In this document: positions 8,700 through 12,423 of the stretch, piece by piece
Layout: every line of letters starts with the position of its first letter
Numbering within the stretch: position 1 is the first letter of the stretch
Assembly: GCA_002722385.1 (NCBI GenBank)
Contig: PBLR01000006.1
Location: 12,001 to 24,423, forward strand
Direction: 5' to 3'
Length of the DNA stretch: 12,423 nt
From: SAR116 cluster bacterium
Lineage (GTDB): Bacteria > Pseudomonadota > Alphaproteobacteria > Puniceispirillales > Puniceispirillaceae
The notes under the pieces: model-generated
Told to the model about the DNA's origin: nothing
What the model saw: the letters and a program-made list of their open reading frames with translations, nothing else
Database searches by the model: none
Program-made: the position numbers and the translations under genes

Positions 8700-8754
8700 C
8701 TCTCATCTCCTGTCAGATAACCTGCATGCCAAGGCCTTGATTTACCTCTTATTG

Positions 8755-8785
8755 ATATGTGGGAAGCCTGAATTGTTTATTCAAG
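8755..8785 (-). promoter_or_regulatory. Predicted RpoH heat-shock promoter of clpB
   Basis: On the minus strand CTTGAA (complement of 8780-8785) is followed by a 16-base spacer and CCCACATAT (complement of 8755-8763). Both boxes and the spacer agree with the element before htpG. The -10 ends 55 bases before the clpB ATG, so the leader would be about 45-50 nt. Motif similarity and the downstream chaperone gene support RpoH; no transcript data are available here. Confidence 0.8.
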
Positions 8786-8860
8786 AGAGTTGCCAGCCGG
8801 TTTGGGTTAGGGCTAGTCTGATGGATTTAGACAAGACAAGCAGGCATTGATGTTATGATA

Positions 8861-8867
8861 GGGGGAG
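8861..8867 (+). promoter_or_regulatory. Shine-Dalgarno site deciding the start of the TPP enzyme
   Basis: GGGGGAG ends five bases before the ATG at 8873. An in-frame ATG six codons earlier (8855) has no ribosome binding site and would put this purine run inside the gene, so 8873 is preferred. Confidence 0.75.
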
Positions 8868-8872
8868 ATGAG

Positions 8873-10537
8873 ATGAGCACAGATTATGCAACCGGCGGAC
8901 AACTTTTGGTATCTTGTCTTGATAAGCTGGGGGCAAAGACCAGTTTTGGCGTTCCTGGTGAATCTTATCTTGCTGTGCTGGATGCGCTTTATGATGCGGA
9001 TATACGCTTCGTGTTGTGCCGTCAGGAAGGGGCAGCCAGTTTTGCCGCAGCCGCCTGGGGCAAACTGACCGGCGACCCGGGTATCTGTTTTGTGACCAGA
9101 GGGCCGGGGGCAACAAACGCGTCTATTGGTGTGCATACCGCGATGCAGGATTCCAGCCCGATGATCCTGTTTGTTGGTCAGATCGGGGTCGGTCATAAGG
9201 AGCGTGAGGCGTTTCAGGAAGTTGATTATCGCGCGTTTTTCGGCTCCATGGCAAAATGGGCAACCGAAATTGATGATGTTGACCGGATACCTGAAATTCT
9301 CGCCCGGGCGTGGCGGATTGCGATCTCAGGACGCCCTGGCCCCGTTGTGATTGCCTTGCCAGAGGATATGTTGACAGCCCAAACCACAGCGCAGCCCTGC
9401 CGGCCAGTTACACCTGCTGAAGCAGGGGTTGACCAGGCCCAGATGCAGAATGTTGCCGGGCTTCTGGCGGCAGCAGACCGCCCGCTGGTTCTGGCTGGCG
9501 GGGGCGGCTGGACAGCTCAGGGCCGGCAGGATTTACAGTCCTTTTGTGAGCGTGAAAACCTCGCTATGGCGGCGATTTTCCGCTATCACGATATCGTCGA
9601 TAACCACAGCCCCTGTTATATAGGTGATGCCGGTGTTGGTATGGCCCCTCATGTTTCAGAAGCCATCGCCGAAGCAGATGTGATTTTGGCTGTGAATGCC
9701 CGGTTTGGCGAAGCCACAACAAAGGCCTGGAGCTTGCTGGATGTGCCAAATCCAAAACAGCGGATTATTCACACGCACGCTTCTGACCGCGAATTGGGAA
9801 AAATTTATCAGCCTGAGATCGCCCTACATGCCGGACCTAATCAGGTTTCTGCCGCTTTGCTGAACCTCACTCTGGATAAGGCAAAGCTTGCCCAGCGCAA
9901 AGACTGGCTGATGGGACTGAAAGCAGGTTATGAGACGTCTCTGCAGCCACCTGCACAGAATAGCCCGGTGGATATGGCGGCGGTTATGTCATGGCTGCAG
10001 GCCAATCTGCCTGATGATGTGATTATCACTAACGGGGCGGGGAATTTTGCACTCTGGCCGAATAAGGTGTTTTCCTATGGGGCGAACCAATCTCTGCTAG
10101 CGCCGCAAAGCGGGGCAATGGGATATGGCCTGCCTGCCGCTATTGCGGCCAGCCTTGCCTGTCCGGAGCGTCAGGTGATTTGCTTTGCCGGTGACGGGGA
10201 TATACAGATGGGCCTGGCTGAATTGGGCACTTCCGCACAGAGCGGTGCGCGGCCGGTGATCCTGCTGTTGAATAATGGGTCTTATGGGACCATAAGAATG
10301 CATCAGGAACGAGACTATCCTGGCCGCATTTCAGGGACCACGCTGGTCAATCCAGATTTTACAGCTGTGGCCAGAGCCTATGGCATGGCCGGAGTGAAGG
10401 TTGCGAGCACAGAAGAGTTTGCAGATGCCTTTGCAACAGTTTCTAGCTCAGCAACAGGCGGCATAATTGAGCTTGATATTGCGGTTGAGGCTATAACGCC
10501 GCGCACCACACTTTCCGCATTGAAAGCTGGTGGCTGA
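8873..10537 (+). CDS. Thiamine pyrophosphate-dependent enzyme, acetolactate synthase large-subunit-like
   Basis: A 554-aa member of the IlvB-like TPP enzyme family, cytoplasmic, expected to carry out carbon-carbon bond chemistry on a 2-keto acid or related acyl donor. The N-terminal PYR domain has GVPGESYL (about 26-33) and the catalytic glutamate in RQEGAASFAAAA (Glu52) that activates TPP. The central domain has NARFGEATT (Arg277 onward), where acetolactate synthases bind FAD. The C-terminal PP domain has the TPP/Mg motif GDGD (440-443), 24 residues further NN (467-468), then GSYGTIRMHQ. The length suits the family. No small regulatory subunit (ilvN) or ilvC lies beside it, and the central motif differs from the usual GARFDDRVTG of biosynthetic acetolactate synthase. 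The true substrate is therefore open; related enzymes include glyoxylate carboligase, sulfoacetaldehyde acetyltransferase, oxalyl-CoA decarboxylase and benzoylformate decarboxylase. The family is sure, the reaction is not. Confidence 0.92.
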   Translation: MSTDYATGGQLLVSCLDKLGAKTSFGVPGESYLAVLDALYDADIRFVLCRQEGAASFAAAAWGKLTGDPGICFVTRGPGATNASIGVHTAMQDSSPMILFVGQIGVGHKEREAFQEVDYRAFFGSMAKWATEIDDVDRIPEILARAWRIAISGRPGPVVIALPEDMLTAQTTAQPCRPVTPAEAGVDQAQMQNVAGLLAAADRPLVLAGGGGWTAQGRQDLQSFCERENLAMAAIFRYHDIVDNHSPCYIGDAGVGMAPHVSEAIAEADVILAVNARFGEATTKAWSLLDVPNPKQRIIHTHASDRELGKIYQPEIALHAGPNQVSAALLNLTLDKAKLAQRKDWLMGLKAGYETSLQPPAQNSPVDMAAVMSWLQANLPDDVIITNGAGNFALWPNKVFSYGANQSLLAPQSGAMGYGLPAAIAASLACPERQVICFAGDGDIQMGLAELGTSAQSGARPVILLLNNGSYGTIRMHQERDYPGRISGTTLVNPDFTAVARAYGMAGVKVASTEEFADAFATVSSSATGGIIELDIAVEAITPRTTLSALKAGG

Positions 10538-10548
10538 CCGGTCTTGCT

Positions 10549-12423
10549 TCAGGCTCGTTTGCCAGCAAGCCTGTCCTGGCGGTAGTTATGCATCCGTTTC
10601 AGATGGTCTGCGGCTTTGTTTAAGGTCTCGCAAGCGGCGTCTGGTACGGCTGTGCCCGGCCCAAAAATGGCGGCAACACCGGCATCATATAGATATCGAT
10701 AATCCTGCTGCGGAATAATCCCGCCACAGATCACCAGAATATCTTCAGCTTCTCTGTCTTTCAGCGCAGCAATCAGTTGCGGAAGCAGGGTTTTGTGGCC
10801 AGCCGCAAGCGAAGAAACGCCAATAACATGCGCGCCCATTTCAATTGCTGTATCTGCCGCTTCTTCAGGGGTCTGGAATAAATCCCCAACCCGCACATCC
10901 ATGCCGAAATCACCAAAAGCAGAGGCGATAACTTTTGCTCCGCGGTCATGTCCATCTTGACCCAGCTTCGCCATATACAGAACAGGTGTCTCAGAGGTGG
11001 TATCTACAAATTCATGTAAAGACTGGTGAACAGAATCGATATGTTCAGATTCGCCATAAGCCGCTTTGTAAATGTTGCGGACAGTTTCATTCTGCCCTGC
11101 AAACCGCCCAAATACCTCTTCCAGTGCATCGGAAACTTCACCAACACTGGCTCTAGCCCGCATCGCGTCTATGGTGGCTGCCAACAGGTTCTGATTGTCA
11201 TCCTTTGCAGCAGCTTTCAAAGCCTGAAGGGCGCAGGTGACCGCGGTTTCATCCCGGTTGGCTCTGATTTGTCTTAACCGTTCAGTCTGGCTTTCGCGCA
11301 CCGCATCATTGTCAATATCCAGAATATCAACAGGGGCTTCATCTTCAAGTTTGTATTTATTCACGCCAACAATGACATCCTGGCCTGAATCAACACGGGC
11401 TTGCCGGGCGGTCGCCATTTTTTCAATTTCGCGTTTGGGCAGACCGTCCTGAACCGCTATGGTCATGCCGCCCATGTCCTGTATCTCGGTGATCAGTGCA
11501 TCAGCCTTTTCGATCAGCTCAGCGGTCAGCGTTTCCACGTAATAGGACCCGGCTAGAGGGTCAACTGTATCGGCAATGCCGGTTTCATGCTGCAAGATCA
11601 GCTGCGTATTTCGGGCAATCCGGGCAGAAAAGTCAGTTGGCAGGCTGATCGCCTCATCAAATGAATTTGTATGCAAAGACTGGGTCCCGCCTAATGTGGC
11701 GGCCATTGCCTCGACAGTTGTGCGGATGATGTTGTTATAAGGGTCCTGTTCAGACAGGCTGGCCCCTGATGTCTGGCAATGGGTGCGCAGCATTAATGAC
11801 CGCTCATCAGTTGGGCTGAACAGTTTCTGCATCCAGTGGGCCCACAGGGTGCGGGCGGCGCGGAGCTTGGCCGCTTCCATGAAGAAATTCATCCCGATGC
11901 AGAAGAAAAACGACAGGCGGGGTGCGAAGTCATCTACATCAAGGCCACGGTCTGTTGCCGCGCGCACATATTCGAGCCCGTCCGCAAGGGTGAAGGCCAG
12001 CTCTTGGACTAGATTGGCCCCGGCTTCCTGCATATGATAGCCCGAAATTGAGATTGAGTTGAATTTGGGCATCTGCGTGGCTGTATGAGCAATAATATCA
12101 GCAACAATCCGCATCGACGGGGCAGGCGGGTAGATATAGGTGTTGCGGACCATAAATTCCTTTAAAATATCGTTCTGGATGGTGCCAGACAGCTTGGCCT
12201 GCGGCACGCCCTGTTCTTCACCAGCAACGATGAATGAGGCCAGTACAGGCAGCACGGCCCCGTTCATGGTCATTGACACGCTCATCTGATCAAGCGGGAT
12301 CTTGTCAAACAGCATCTTCATATCTTCGACAGTATCAATGGCCACACCAGCCTTGCCAACATCACCCCTGACCCGCTGGTGATCTGAATCATAGCCACGG
12401 TGAGTGGCCAGATCGAACGCCAC
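10549..12423 (-). CDS. scpA: Methylmalonyl-CoA mutase, C-terminal 624 codons (partial at window edge)
   Basis: This adenosylcobalamin enzyme interconverts (R)-methylmalonyl-CoA and succinyl-CoA, the last step of propionyl-CoA assimilation, in the cytoplasm. The gene runs off the right edge. The first codon seen is GTG for an internal Val in [15 protein letters not shown], so roughly 90-115 N-terminal residues are missing by comparison with full-length mutases (about 710-730 aa). Seen in order (fragment numbering) are [45 protein letters not shown] with the active-site His (130), [30 protein letters not shown] and [12 protein letters not shown]-terminal B12-binding domain follows with DGHDRG (Asp490, His492, Gly495), the base-off DxHxxG motif, then [10 protein letters not shown] and CGGIIPQQD. 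Catalytic and cobalamin domains are in one chain, as in the MutB/large-subunit type (also called mutB or mcm). Its stop is 11 bp from the convergent TPP-enzyme stop. Confidence 0.97.
   Translation of the reverse strand: MAFDLATHRGYDSDHQRVRGDVGKAGVAIDTVEDMKMLFDKIPLDQMSVSMTMNGAVLPVLASFIVAGEEQGVPQAKLSGTIQNDILKEFMVRNTYIYPPAPSMRIVADIIAHTATQMPKFNSISISGYHMQEAGANLVQELAFTLADGLEYVRAATDRGLDVDDFAPRLSFFFCIGMNFFMEAAKLRAARTLWAHWMQKLFSPTDERSLMLRTHCQTSGASLSEQDPYNNIIRTTVEAMAATLGGTQSLHTNSFDEAISLPTDFSARIARNTQLILQHETGIADTVDPLAGSYYVETLTAELIEKADALITEIQDMGGMTIAVQDGLPKREIEKMATARQARVDSGQDVIVGVNKYKLEDEAPVDILDIDNDAVRESQTERLRQIRANRDETAVTCALQALKAAAKDDNQNLLAATIDAMRARASVGEVSDALEEVFGRFAGQNETVRNIYKAAYGESEHIDSVHQSLHEFVDTTSETPVLYMAKLGQDGHDRGAKVIASAFGDFGMDVRVGDLFQTPEEAADTAIEMGAHVIGVSSLAAGHKTLLPQLIAALKDREAEDILVICGGIIPQQDYRYLYDAGVAAIFGPGTAVPDAACETLNKAADHLKRMHNYRQDRLAGKRA

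Noticed and set aside
8790..8819. Sigma-70-like TTGCCA / TAGTCT with 18-base spacing before the TPP enzyme gene
   Set aside because: The spacing is acceptable, but TAGTCT is a weak -10 and several equally weak alternatives exist in the same stretch, so I did not call a promoter.
8813..9196. 127-codon minus-strand frame across the start of the TPP enzyme gene
   Set aside because: It is antisense to the conserved N-terminal TPP domain, has a Cys/Arg-rich composition typical of shadow frames, and would run across the gene's own ribosome binding site.
12409..12423. GTG at the right edge read as the start of the mutase
   Set aside because: It encodes an internal valine of the conserved [15 protein letters not shown] region; the real start lies outside the window.
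1..12423. Defence system, mobile element, CRISPR or RNA gene
   Set aside because: I looked on both strands for repeats in array form, transposase or integrase motifs, toxin-antitoxin pairs and tRNA-like segments and saw none. The genes are standard chromosomal housekeeping and metabolic genes apart from two unknowns.

Overview
The window looks like a chromosomal stretch of an alphaproteobacterium with a compact genome. Base composition is moderate (about half G+C by eye) and genes are packed almost end to end. HflX is of the alphaproteobacterial GGGGFLGGPGE type, and the heat-shock promoters are CTTGAA-type. A marine SAR116-like organism would fit the composition and gene style, but that is inference and no marker gene here proves it. 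I see no rRNA, tRNA, CRISPR array, insertion sequence, phage gene or other mobile element.

Layout, left to right: the 3' end of a membrane protein gene (+, 1-150), probably a transporter; a small protein of unknown function just behind it (+, 162-575); an SDR oxidoreductase (-, 570-1424) translationally coupled behind the GTPase gene hflX (-, 1421-2728); a divergent intergenic region of 118 bp; htpG, the bacterial Hsp90 (+, 2847-4751); an unrecognised exported protein (-, 4748-5995) lying downstream of clpB (-, 6087-8699); a second divergent region of 173 bp; an acetolactate-synthase-like thiamine-pyrophosphate enzyme (+, 8873-10537); and the C-terminal 624 codons of methylmalonyl-CoA mutase (-, 10549 to the window edge).

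The centre is a proteostasis neighbourhood: HflX (ribosome splitting and rescue under stress), HtpG (Hsp90 chaperone) and ClpB (Hsp100 disaggregase). The two chaperone genes each have an upstream element of the same form, CTTGAA-16 nt-CCCACATA, which I read as an RpoH (sigma-32-type) heat-shock promoter. A third, weaker element of the same spacing may serve hflX and overlaps the htpG start region. The right-hand part is metabolic: a TPP enzyme of undefined substrate and the B12-dependent mutase that feeds propionyl-CoA carbon into succinyl-CoA.

There is no gene-free stretch above 300 bases. Three convergent gene pairs end within 11 bp of each other or overlap, and I found no convincing intrinsic terminator. 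I did not find an undescribed system. The most useful leads are the shared heat-shock promoter architecture, the unknown exported protein between htpG and clpB, and the TPP enzyme of unknown substrate.
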